This document shows, in pieces, positions 48,255 through 58,670 of a stretch of 64,000 bases of DNA. Both the position numbers and the translations under genes were made by a program. Each line of letters starts with the position of its first letter. Within the stretch, counting starts at the first letter, position 1. The notes beneath the pieces were generated by a model that was given only the letters and a program-made list of their open reading frames with translations, was not told where the DNA came from and searched no databases. Origin of the DNA: Leucaena leucocephala. Its lineage: Eukaryota; Streptophyta; Magnoliopsida; Fabales; Fabaceae. The stretch spans positions 3,788,001-3,852,000 of the forward strand of contig CM073569.1 of NCBI GenBank assembly GCA_037074615.1, in the 5' to 3' direction.

Positions 48255-51200
48255 ATGGGCGCGTGTGCTTCAACCCATCAGGGCTGTGTGGGAGGGAGGT
48301 TGCGTTCCTCCAGGAAGAAGGCTCGCAAAAGGAGAAGAGATGGACTTAGAAGAAGAGTGTCTTGTCGGCTATCCAAAGGATCATTGGACAAACCTGACGC
48401 GCCGGGTTTACCTGATCATCGTTCCTTCGCCAACCCCACTTTCCAAGGTTCATTTCTCTCTTCTTACTCCATTTTCACCCAAAATGATTCTCCTCTGAAA
48501 CCGTTAAAGCTTATCAATTGCGTTTAATTATTGGAATTCATTAATGTTTTTAACTGTTCTGTTGAACAAATTTGCTGATAACTGTTTTATGTATGCCCCT
48601 GCATGGTTGGAGTGTAAGCTCAGGCGTAGCGGGGGAGTTCATCTCTCTGCTCTGAGTAGTCTCAGCATGTAATGCAATGTTTAATGTCTGTTGAAAACTA
48701 ACGCTAATTTATTGCTTTAGGGGTTTAATAATTGAATAATATAGATGGATATGATTTTGATAATTGATAAAGCTCTGAAGGTTGCGGCATTTTTGTTTAA
48801 TTTGAATGTAATTTACTGTAAGGCTGAAGTTAGATGGGATTTTAACATAAAAGCCTGAGCTGAAACAAAAATTTAATGAGCCAGTTTTATTCGAAAACTT
48901 GTAGCAACGTCAACATCTGTGATGGATATTATGTTCAGAAAGTTCAATTCCATGAAAATCTGAGCCTGAGAGGAATTTGGAAACTGGAAACAGTCTTGTG
49001 GTCCCTATTGTTTTGTATCATTGCTTGCCATAAATAACGCTAAGAGCTTTCATTTTCCTATTTATATGAGGTCAGGGAGATGTTGAAATCTAATTATTGG
49101 AATGGACAAGGGTAAAATTAAACAAGACTTATGAGTAGATTAGTAATATTCAAATTTTAATTCACATTAATGTCTCTGAACAAGTGGCCTTAAAGGATCT
49201 TATAATTAATCTTCAATCTTGCTTTCATTTAATGGAATGCTTATGTGTGTAGCACCAGGAAGTGTTGAGGAGGCTTGGTTTGACTCAGCTGCAGTATTTG
49301 ACTCTGATTGTGATGATGACTACCAAAGTGTTCCTGATGGTATGATTTTGAAAGATTTTCAATTTAGTACCTCTGAAAATGGATAATTACATATAATTGT
49401 TATCTTGTAGATGTATCACTGAATGGGATTGAAGGAGGAACCATATCAGGTTTTCAATTGAGAGATGGAAGCCATGGAGGTTCAACTGATCAGGCGCAGA
49501 AACTGGGGGATTTATCAGAAGCTTCTAGAAGTTCAAATGCTCAGATTATCAGTTCAGATGACAACGATTCGCATTGTAAACCTGTGTTCCTTGATGAGAT
49601 ATCCTCAGTGGATGCTAACTCCAACAAGGATGATGGACTTATGGACCACTGTGGGATTCTTCCCAACAATTGTTTGCCATGTCTCGCTTCAACCATTACT
49701 TCGATCGAAAAAAGGAGATCATCGAGTTCTAGTCCTCCAAATTCGAGGAAAAAGGCTCCTATAAAACTACCCTTTAAATCCAAAGAAGGGCATGGCAATG
49801 CTAACAACCTACGTGAGTTAAAATTCTCAGAACTGGTCATTATTGTATTCATAGCTTGCCACTCAGTTGCATGTAGGAGACTTTCTTTCAATTTATATCT
49901 TTAAGTCATTGTTTGCCTTTGTGTGCCCAAAATGGATAATTAAATCTTCAAGGATTTTCATTAATGGGAAAATGCAATGTGAGGTTGTCAAATGAAACTG
50001 ACCTGTTCTCTATGTATTTTCTGAAGCTTCTGATATTTCAAACTCTGATGTCTATTCATTGTTTATGTAGGGCACAAATGATTTAGTGGACTAGATTTTT
50101 CTGAAGAACAAGTTTCAATAGATCACTAAGGAAGTATTATAATGTTTCTAAATCCTGTGTCTGTTTTTTTTTCTGGCTCAGTTTCCTCCAAGACACTTCT
50201 GCAAAGGCCAGTAGCAGGTTCACAGGTACCCTTCTGTCCAATGGACAAGAAAATGCTTGATTGTTGGTCACTCATTGACCCAAGCACGTTCAAAGTGCGT
50301 GGAGTGAATTATTTCAAGTAAGCACGATTAACTGTAGTTTCTGTCAGTAAATGATATATAAACTGCAGAATCTGTAGTAAAATTATGTTTCACCTGCTTA
50401 TTGATGTTGTTCATGGCAGGGATAAGAAGAAGGAATTTGCTCCCAACTATGCTGCATATTACCCATTTGGTGTTGATGTATTTTTATCCCCACGAAAAGT
50501 TCACCATATAGCTCGGTTCGTGGACCTTCCAGCCATGAATTCTTCTGCTAAACTTCCACCTATACTTGTTGTCAACGTTCAGGTACTCCATTTCTTTGCT
50601 CTTATATCTATATTCCTATGAGTTGTTTTGTATTCTGATATTCATCATGTTCTGAGGATTTCTTTCTTCAGATTCCACTTTATCCTGCCACACTCTTTCA
50701 AGGTGAAATTGATGGGGAAGGAATGAGTTTTGTGTTATACTTCAAGCTTTCTGAGAGTTACTCAAAGGAACTTTCACTTTCTTTTCAAGAAAACATCAGA
50801 GTATGATTATTGGAGCCTCTATGTCTCAAAAACTCTCAGTTTCTTTCGTTCTTTCTTAACCTTTTAACCTTTGTGTAGAGTTTGATTGATGATGAAGTTG
50901 AGAAGGTGAAGGGCTTTCCTGTAGACACAATTGCATCATTCCGAGAAAGGTTGAAAATATTAGGCCGTGTCGCCAACGTGGAAGATCTTCATTTGAGTGC
51001 AGCAGAAAGAAAGCTAATGCAGGCTTATAATGAGAAACCTGTTCTTTCTCGTCCTCAACATGAGTTTTACTCAGTATGTCTTCTTTGAAACTACATGTTT
51101 CACCATTTAAAGGTTAATTTAACAGTTCATTCTCACAAGAAGAAAAAGCGAAAAACAGAGAAAGGAAACTGAGTTTTTTTCTAGTAGAAGACAACGACAA

Positions 51201-51744
51201 AAATCTGAAAGTGTGGGCTCCTTAATCCTTGTTTGATTGGCAAAAAATCTGAAAGTGTGGGCTCCTTAATCCTTGTTTGATTGGCAGTATCTTTGTGTGA
51301 ATACTTTATGGCACCTTTTAAGTCTGGCCCGCAAATTAAAAGTGGTGTCATTTCCTTACAAAAGACAGACGCAGACATAGAACCACACACACGCGTGGGA
51401 CATTAAATTGATGTTCCTGTTTTTTATTCTGCAGGGAGAAAAATACTTTGAGATTGATTTGGATATGCATAGATTCAGTTATATCTCCAGAAAAGGCTTT
51501 GAAGCTTTCCTAGAGAGATTAAAGATCTGTATTCTTGACGTTGGCCTTACAATTCAGGTAATTAACTAACTTGTTTTGACGTGATTAATTTGTGTTTTGA
51601 TGAACCTAATAATCATGTTTGATTAAATAACAGGGGAACAAAGCAGAGGAGCTACCAGAGGAGATCTTATGCTGTATTAGACTAAATGGAATTGATTACA
51701 AGAGTTATCAGCAACTTTGGGTTACTCAAGATCATCTAATGTAA
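48255..51744 (+). CDS. EDR2 C-terminal domain (DUF1336) protein, N-myristoylated
   Basis: Nine exons (48255-48447, 49259-49339, 49411-49812, 50182-50317, 50420-50582, 50672-50800, 50879-51073, 51435-51557, 51634-51744) give 510 residues. The start MGACASTHQ has Gly2 and Ser6 for N-myristoylation and Cys4 for palmitoylation, followed by a basic patch (KKARKRRR), so plasma-membrane attachment is likely. A Ser-rich variable middle follows. The DUF1336 domain fills the C-terminal half, with VPFCPMDKKMLDCWS, NYAAYYPFGVDVFLSPRK and LKILGRVANVEDLHLS. There is no START or PH domain, unlike EDR2 itself. Exon 2 has a second acceptor 6 bp upstream (49253) that would insert Ala-Pro; I chose 49259 because it restores the family wording FQGSVEEAW. 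Function in this subgroup is unknown; EDR2 restrains defence-linked cell death. Confidence 0.9.
51201..51288. repeat. 44-bp tandem duplication in an EDR2-like intron
   Basis: AAATCTGAAAGTGTGGGCTC begins at 51201 and again at 51245, and both units run through TTTGATTGGC. The two are identical as far as I can read, so the event is recent. It does not touch a splice site. Confidence 0.85.
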
Positions 51745-52473
51745 ACTTCAACAACGTTTGAATCTCGGAAATTGTGGTCCATAAAAAGGAAAAGATCATG
51801 TTTTGAAAATGCATTTGTTTGCATTCGTGTTCGTTGGTAGAAAACATGTCATCTTCTTCAATTATAGAGAATACACAGCGTGTGTGATGAGGGTCCATGC
51901 GTACACCTATTTCAAACTTTAACGTGGAAACATTAACTATTCATTATTAGTTATTAATTAATCAATTTATATGGGTAGGGATATGAAAAAGAGTAGTTTT
52001 TTTCTTGGAGGGGTTAAAATTTAACCACTTTTTAGCAGTTTGAAAGCAACTTAAAAAAGACTCGTTGTTGACACAGTAAACTTCAACCCATTAATAATAA
52101 CAGCACCACCAAACAGGGTCTTAACGAAACAATATGGCCTTCTAGTACGAAGAAGTAGAATGAACCGAAGAGTTCATATAGCACGATTAATTTAGCTTAT
52201 AGAAAAAATAATAATTTTAAAATAATAAATTTTGGATAATAAATTTTAATAAAAAAATAATTTAAAAAATAAATATTTAAATAATTTTTATTATAATAAT
52301 TTTTTTATTAATAAATTATTAAAAAAGATACGAAGTAAAATGATTGAAAAAAAAATATTATTACATAATTTAAAATTATTTTATTCTATTTAAAAGCTAA
52401 CCTTATAATGTTATCTAAATTTTAAATCTTAAACTGGGAGAGGGAGAGAGAGAGAGGGGGAGGGGGACAATTC
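51745..52473. other. convergent 3' intergenic region
   Basis: It separates the ends of the EDR2-like gene and the LRR gene. It holds AT-rich sequence at 52190-52400 and a purine run (GAGAGGGAGAGAGAG) at about 52437-52466, just past the LRR stop codon. No gene is seen. Confidence 0.6.
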
Positions 52474-54402
52474 TCAGGTCTTACAGGGAACTAGGGGCTT
52501 CCCACACAAGCCTTTGTTACCAGAATAAGAAGTCTCAGGAAAGTCAATCAGAGGCTTGCCCTCTGGAATTTCCCCCTCAAGAGAATTGTCTGATAAATCC
52601 AATTCTTTCAGGTTTCTCAGATTCAGAAATCCATTGGGTATATTACCTGTAAAGTGATTCTTCTGCAGCTTCAATCTCTCTAACGAGGTTAGATTTGCCA
52701 ATATCTCCGGCAAGTTGGAGGCTAAATCATTGAAGCTCAGATCCAAACTTTGAATTGACTTCAAACTCCCAATAGAACTTGGTAATCTACCTCTCAGAAT
52801 GTTGTGAGACAAATTCAGAAATTGAATGTCACTTTGCCCTCCCACACCAATTTCTTCAACCCCACTTGAGAAGTTGTTATCAGAAAGATCAATGTATGTT
52901 GTCAGTGATCCCCCAGAATCTGTTCCAAAAACTCGATTCATGGATCCTGTTAGCTTATTTGAGTGAAGATCAAGAACACCCAGATCGTTCAAGTTTGAAA
53001 TAGAATCAGGGATGTCTGAATCAAGTGAATTCCTTGAGAGATTTAACAAGTAGAGCTGGTCCAGGTTTCCAATCCAGGAGGGTATGGCTCCACTGAGATA
53101 GTTCATTGATAAGTCCAATTCCTGAATTGGACTACCAGCTGTTTGTAAAAAGTCCGGAATACTACCCTTGATTCCAGAACCTGCCAAGTAAATACGAGAA
53201 AGTGATGGCAGATTTGTTAGCCATTCTGGGATGGAAGAGAGGTTCAGATGATTGAAAGAAAGATCAAGGGTTTGCACATTTTGTAGGGTTGACATCTCTT
53301 GAGGCAATGGTCCTTCAATTAGATTATTCGAAATGTTAAACATTATGAGCTTAGACAGTTGTCCTATGGATTTTGGGATCTGGCCAGATAACAAGTTGTC
53401 ACTGAGATAAAGTTCTGTCAGAGATTGCAAATTGCCCAAACTAAAAGGTAATTCTCCTTCAAGCTTGTTGTTTGAGAGTGAAACTCTCTGGAGGGAAACT
53501 AGATAGCCAAAACTGGAAGGTATGTTCCCACTGAGATGGTTATTATGGAGCCTTAAGAATTCCAGAGAAGGCATTTCACCAGACCTTGAGGGAAATGGGA
53601 TTTTCCCCTCGAGAAGGTTGGCGTCCATGTAGAAAACTGAAATGGCAGTTAAATTGGTTAGTGAAGTAGGTATATTCCCACTTAGAAGATTGTCAGAAAG
53701 ATCAAGCTTCTCCAGAGCCTGCATTTGACCAATCCCGTCAGGTATATGACCCGTTAAAGAATTGCCATGAACATCCAATTCCTCTAAGCTAGTCAAATTA
53801 CCAAGTGAGTCTGGCATTATACCTGAAAAATGATTTGTATAAAGCAGCAACCTTTTGAGGTTTTTCAGGCTTCCCAGGCTTGAAGGGATTGACCCAGATA
53901 ACCCATTTTCATGTAAAGCCAGTTCTTGAAGATTTGCCATCTCACCAATGCTTTCTGGTACTGGACCAGTCAAGTTGTTGCCATAAAGGTAGAGCTTTCG
54001 GAGATTTTGCAAGTGCACACCCAGTGCTGGTGGAATTGTCCCACTGAGACCAGCTAAACCACCAAGATCTAAGACTTCAAGAGAAGTAAGAAGTGTTATG
54101 GAAGGAGAAAGCAAGCCTTTCATCTGGGTTTGAGACAAACCATCATCTGTGGAAATGAATCCTTCGAGGTTTATCTCTGTTACTCTGGAGGTTGCGTTTT
54201 CACAGACAATACCTTTCCATTGGCAACAGTTCTCGCCAACCCACGTTGCTAGGCGTCCAGAAGTATCCATTTGAATCCCATTCTTGAAACCCATTAAACC
54301 TTCCAAGTCATTGGGATTGCAAGCTCCACTGCTTCCTCTTACGCTTCCACTTGTGATGACCATAAACAAAGTAACTAAAGACTGTAGCAGCTGATACTTC
54401 AT
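52474..54402 (-). CDS. secreted leucine-rich repeat protein, DRT100-like, no kinase
   Basis: A single exon encodes 642 residues. Residues 1 to about 25 form a signal peptide. An N-terminal LRR cap follows, with CNPNDLEGLMGFKNGI and the paired-cysteine motif NCCQWKGIVC. I count about 21 plant-type repeats (consensus LxxLxLxxNxLxGxIPxxxxxL), then a C-terminal cap ending GNKGLCGKPLVPC. Several repeats deviate (for example the one with NRVFGTDSGGSL). There is no transmembrane helix and no kinase, and the frame stops three residues after the last cap cysteine. The protein should be extracellular, like DRT100 or polygalacturonase-inhibitor relatives. It could instead be the ectodomain of a receptor-like protein that lost its anchor. 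Ligand and partner are unknown. Confidence 0.88.
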   Translation of the reverse strand: MKYQLLQSLVTLFMVITSGSVRGSSGACNPNDLEGLMGFKNGIQMDTSGRLATWVGENCCQWKGIVCENATSRVTEINLEGFISTDDGLSQTQMKGLLSPSITLLTSLEVLDLGGLAGLSGTIPPALGVHLQNLRKLYLYGNNLTGPVPESIGEMANLQELALHENGLSGSIPSSLGSLKNLKRLLLYTNHFSGIMPDSLGNLTSLEELDVHGNSLTGHIPDGIGQMQALEKLDLSDNLLSGNIPTSLTNLTAISVFYMDANLLEGKIPFPSRSGEMPSLEFLRLHNNHLSGNIPSSFGYLVSLQRVSLSNNKLEGELPFSLGNLQSLTELYLSDNLLSGQIPKSIGQLSKLIMFNISNNLIEGPLPQEMSTLQNVQTLDLSFNHLNLSSIPEWLTNLPSLSRIYLAGSGIKGSIPDFLQTAGSPIQELDLSMNYLSGAIPSWIGNLDQLYLLNLSRNSLDSDIPDSISNLNDLGVLDLHSNKLTGSMNRVFGTDSGGSLTTYIDLSDNNFSSGVEEIGVGGQSDIQFLNLSHNILRGRLPSSIGSLKSIQSLDLSFNDLASNLPEILANLTSLERLKLQKNHFTGNIPNGFLNLRNLKELDLSDNSLEGEIPEGKPLIDFPETSYSGNKGLCGKPLVPCKT

Positions 54403-54763
54403 TTTGTGCTACCAAATGCAGTCGCTCTGTCCGAAACGGTACTAAATGAATTTGGTTTGTGTTTCATTCTGAAAAATAGTTCCAACAGATAAGAACAAAA
54501 CAACCAGAGTTGCTCAGACCGGTATGACTATTCTCTTTTCGCTCCTCTTTTTATTCCCCTTTTAAAAGTTGTTATGCTCAAAACTCAAAAGCATGTTGGC
54601 CCCTAGCTCATGATGCCTTTAATAATGTTTAGTGTCAAGGAATTCAAAGGCTGGGCCATTTGATAATTATCTGCATAATCGCCAGCAATCTCGTCTCCCT
54701 ACAGCGTTTTTGCCACTCTGTGCTCACTGCACTTTTTGCTGTTAGCAGTTATTGTATATATAC

Positions 54764-55203
54764 GGGGAAAATACTAAAAAAAGGACCATTTAAAATTTAA
54801 AAAAATAAAAAAAGTCCATAAATTTAGAAAAAGATAGATTGGGCAGGAGGCTCAATTTGTCATTTTTAAATTACTGTGCATAGTTGTAAATACCATTATG
54901 GGAGTTATAAATACCATTAGCAGAGTTGCAAATACTATTATAGGCATTCAAATACAACTAGCAGAGTTGTAAATACTATTGAAAAAGTTGCAAATACTAT
55001 TGACAGAGTTGTAAAAAGTACAATTTCAGTTTTTATTTGCAACTCTGTCAATGGTATTTGCAATTCTCATAATGGTATTTGCAATTGTGCACAGTAATTT
55101 CTAAATGACAGATTGGGCCTCCTGCCCAATCTGTCTTTTTTCAAATTCATGGGCCCTTTCTGTCCTTTTAAATTTTAAATGGTCTTTTTTTATCATTTTT
55201 TCA
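54764..55203. mobile_element. 440-bp palindromic element with internal short repeats
   Basis: Both arms begin with an A-rich terminus (left GGGGAAAATACTAAAAAAAG) followed by CCATTTAAAATTTAAAA. They continue through AGATTGGGCAGGAGGC, TTACTGTGCA and AAATACCATTATG. The left arm carries about seven imperfect units of the type GAGTTGCAAATACTATTG at a 21-25 bp period; the right arm has only three. The termini suit a Mutator-type MITE, but the (TA)n flanks hide any target duplication. Confidence 0.65.
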
Positions 55204-56624
55204 TATATATATATATATATATATTACCCTGAATTGTCAGGGATTAGTTGAAAACTTAATTTCGCTTCTTTTTTTTTTTTGTGGAAAAAAAGGTTAAGGA
55301 TATGGTACTATAATTTTTTTTTGGGGGGTGGGGTGTGTGAGGAATGACATTGATATTATATCATTATGCTTCAAAAAAAGTTAAAGTATTTGAGGTGTTC
55401 AAAAAATTTATCCTTCTTTAATATCTTTGAATCAGCTTTGGCAGATACAGGAGGTTATCCTTTTAAGAGTTACTAAAATTTGAGATGCTTAAAGTATTTG
55501 TACTGAATGAATAAAATTTCATATCCAAAAGTTATAGGATTCGGTTCCAGTTTTGGAATCTTTTAAGCAGTTCAAGGAACATTTTTTTTATATATAAAAA
55601 ATTTAAGTAGATTTGACATCAATTTTTTTATTAAAATTAAAGTATAATCATCGGACTTAGATAATATTTATAAAAATTTACGAGATTATTTATTAAATTT
55701 TTTTTATAATAATAATAAAAATTAAACTCGCATAAATATAAATCTATTTCCTACTAACTCTCACTATTTCGAAGACAGCAAACAAACGTCATTTCCAAGT
55801 TGATGTGCCGTGAATGGGTAGTTGACATTGGAATTCACGAGCAAAGCTTTACATGCGACATTTTGTTTTCCAACAACAAAAACAAGGCAGTCTAGTAGAG
55901 TACATTACAGAGTAGTACTAACTTGGACAACTTTGAGAGGTCTTGTTACCAATTTTTCAAACGACAAAATAAATTAATAATGAACGTTTCTTAAGGGCAC
56001 GCCAAGTAAAAATAGGTTTATATATTTATGTATTAAGTTAAAAAAATAAATGGCGAAATTCATGATTTCTAGACAATACTTGTTAGAGATTTAATATTTC
56101 ATACTAATCTCTCCTCCTTCTTCCTCCTCCTTTTGGGTTTGAGAGACACTGTAACAAAATTCACATGCTCAGTTAAAAAGGAATCAATTGACTAGTTGAA
56201 GTGGTAAGATTTGACAATGGTTAGTGAAATCGAGTTTATATTAACTTTGCATCTTCTAACCTGATGAACTAATCAAATCGATTTTTGATTCTGTTTTCTT
56301 CAGTTCAATCTTCAAACTTGCGTTTATAGGGTTCTCTGCTCCATTAGTCCTCAAAAGTGATATGATGACACAGAGGTAACGCCTATTCCTTAATTTTAAC
56401 TTGCTGCATCATCACAAGCTATTCAATTACCTTTATGAGCTGAACTCGAATTTAATGCATTTCACTTGGCCATTCTTTTATACATTTCATAAAAGATTAA
56501 TCCCCTTTTGGCTCTCATTGATTGCTTAACACATATGATACCAGAGGAAATAACAGTTTTACACACTTCTGTCCTCCCAGTGAGACCAGAAATTAATGGT
56601 CTAAATTTTTAAGCAATAAATTGG

Positions 56625-56863
56625 TACTAACTCCGGTCTTTAATATAAATATTAGTTGATTAATTTGGGCAGATTAACGAAGTCAAATAAATCAATTAAT
56701 TATAATTAATATAAAAGTTAGTTGACTAATTGGACAGATTAAAGAATATATAAAATTAATCTATTTTGAGAGTTATATTTGATTATAATTAACTCATTTA
56801 TTTAGCTTTTTTAATCTGTCTAAATTAGTTAACTAATTTTTATATTAAAGACCGGAGGGAGTA
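56625..56863. mobile_element. Stowaway-type MITE, family 2 copy, inside a wider palindrome
   Basis: The ends read CTAACTCCGGTCTTTAATAT and, reverse-complemented, CTCCCTCCGGTCTTTAATAT, flanked by TA, as in Stowaway (Tc1/mariner) MITEs. The palindrome does not stop there: AATTTTTAAGCAATAAATTG before it is repeated in inverted form after it. Another Stowaway-like end, GGAGGGAGTA, comes at about 56907-56916. This suggests one element nested in, or grown from, a larger one. Confidence 0.7.
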
Positions 56864-57039
56864 CCAATTTATTGCTTAAAAATTTTTATACTGAGGATGA
56901 GGATTGGAGGGAGTACATAATAATATATTCCCCCATAATCTTGAAATTGCCAAGGACCAAAAAGTAGTGAAGCCTCAAAAGTTTGGTTTCTTACTTGGAT
57001 CAACAGGTTGACTTGAAGTTCATCATCTTTCATACTAAG

Positions 57040-57979
57040 TTACAAGATGAACCCAATCATATACCAAGCCACAACAAGCAACGGCCAAGAAATCCCTGAA
57101 ACAAAATAGCCAACACAATCTCTACGTTAAGCAGTTGACATGTTGGGAACAAAGGGAGGTAAAGTTGCATACCATCTCTAAATCTAACATCATAATATGG
57201 TTCAAAGAAGCAATCTGTGTTTGTGTTAATCCCACTAGGACAGTTGCAAATAAATGAATTCAAATCTCTATTATTGTACCCACATACTCCATTGCTTCTT
57301 TCACAATTAATACAAGAGATGGGATTATCATCTTTCACACTAATACTTCAGAGCTATTCCATATTTCCACTTGTAAGGATCAGATTGCTCTACATTGAGT
57401 TGTAAAACCAGGAATATGAACTACATTGCAGTTTCTGCAAATCTATTTCAAAAGATGGCCCACGATTGACTGGTGTGTAGACGCAGCATGTAGAGCTGGG
57501 GAGGTTAATGCTGAAGGGACTAATAGGCCTGCATGAATTCAGAAGACTGCAAATTCCTTGATCACAAAGAAGCTTATAACTGTGAATAGATGATGAATTT
57601 GTGGAACAGCCTAGTAGAGCAGAGATGGTTCTTTCATCAAACATGAAGGGTGCATCCCAATCTAAGCCAAAGACCTTGTTAGGAACAGTACCAAAGCAAT
57701 GTGACATGGTGGGATCTGAGATGAATATGACTTGTCTGTTATAATCTATTGAGTTTACAAGATAAGAACCTGTGTGAGTGGTGAAGGTAAGCTTTTGTGG
57801 GTTGCAAGTTATATGTGGTTCGAAGCGAGGATCACTCAACCAGAACCACTGCCAAATGGGTACAGAAGAATCTCATTGCCACATGTTTTTTGGCAGATTT
57901 GAGAAGAGGCCAAGTTGGCAAGAAACTGGAAGAAGAAAATGGAGGAGAGAAGAGAAATTGAAGCATATTTAGATTCCAT
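57040..57979 (-). pseudogene. GUB_WAK_bind / WAK-associated receptor-like gene, frameshifted
   Basis: The reading starts at 57979 with a signal peptide (MESKYASISLLSSIFFF) and the galacturonan-binding opening CQKTCGNEILLYPFG. It meets a stop at 57836-57838, where one base seems missing just before the SDPRFEPHITC segment. That segment stays open to 57390. A second one-base loss near 57405 shifts to EQSDPYKWKYGIALKY, and a one-base gain near 57352 returns to SVKDDNPISC and the Cys-rich WAK-associated part (CGYNN, CNCPSGINT). A 78-bp intron near 57080-57160 would then join a hydrophobic end, ISWPLLVVAWYMIGF, stopping at 57040-57042. There is no kinase. The parts are well conserved, so decay is recent or the shifts are assembly errors. 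Confidence 0.8.
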
Positions 57980-58670
57980 TGATTCTCAAGAGGAAGAGGG
58001 AAAGAGTTGAAGCAAGAAGAACAAGATGTTGGCTAAAAAGTATGATGCTGATATCATTTCTGTAATGCTGAATCAGAGAGATATAACTAGCTAGTAGATG
58101 AGAATTGCCTTTCTCCCCTCTCCCCTTAACTAAACAATATAATATTAAAATCCTTCTCCTCCTCTCCCTTCTAATCAATCTAAACGAGGTAGTATTAAAA
58201 TCTTCGCCTCCCTCTCTCCTTCCCTTCCCTCTGTTCTGTGAACACACCAGGATGGAGATAGAGTTGCGTTTTAAAGTTCATATATCGAAAGTTACATTAT
58301 TGGTATATTTAACTCATAAAGCCCATTTAATGACAACTGCACTAGTGGTCTAGGGGTAGAATAGTACCCTGCCACTATACAGACCCGGGTTCATTCCCGG
58401 CTGGTGCATGCTTTTTAAATATTTTTTTTACTCTTTTGTTCGCAATCACTTCGTAGGAATACGAGAACAATAAAAATATTGGTGCTTTGGTCCCCTCAAT
58501 GTACCAGCCACCTCATTCAACTACCATTCAATCCCTTCTCACACTATGCAACAACCTGCCAAACTAAACCAAAACCTTTCTAATTTTTCACTTCACTCGT
58601 GTATTTATGTGCATCGTTACTGTAACTCAACACAGAGATCTCAAATCGAAGAAGAAGAAGTGATATCATC
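57980..58670. other. intergenic region with a tRNA relic; GST promoter
   Basis: A CT-rich stretch at 58100-58240 lies upstream of the pseudogene. The tRNA-Gly relic is at 58339-58408. From about 58440 it is the promoter and leader of the first GST gene. Nothing else was seen. Confidence 0.55.
58339..58408 (+). tRNA. tRNA-Gly(GCC)-like sequence, probably decayed
   Basis: The 70-base sequence begins GCACTAGTGGTCTAG and ends CTGGTGCA and is nearly that of plant tRNA-Gly(GCC). The acceptor stem pairs with one G-T wobble, and the loop CTGCCAC keeps the GCC anticodon. Two pairs of the anticodon stem are broken (3' strand TATAC against GTACC). The T-loop is one base short (GGGTTCATTCCC where TTCGATT is expected). 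A D-loop T has become G. It is therefore likely a pseudogene. Confidence 0.7.

Larger units (their letters stand above)
54403..57039. other. intergenic region with two fold-back elements
   Basis: The first 350 bases are the promoter of the LRR gene. They are followed by a 440-bp palindromic element at 54764-55203, an (AT)n tract at 55201-55222, AT-rich sequence, and a nested Stowaway palindrome at 56.60-56.92 kb. No coding frame is supported. Confidence 0.6.
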
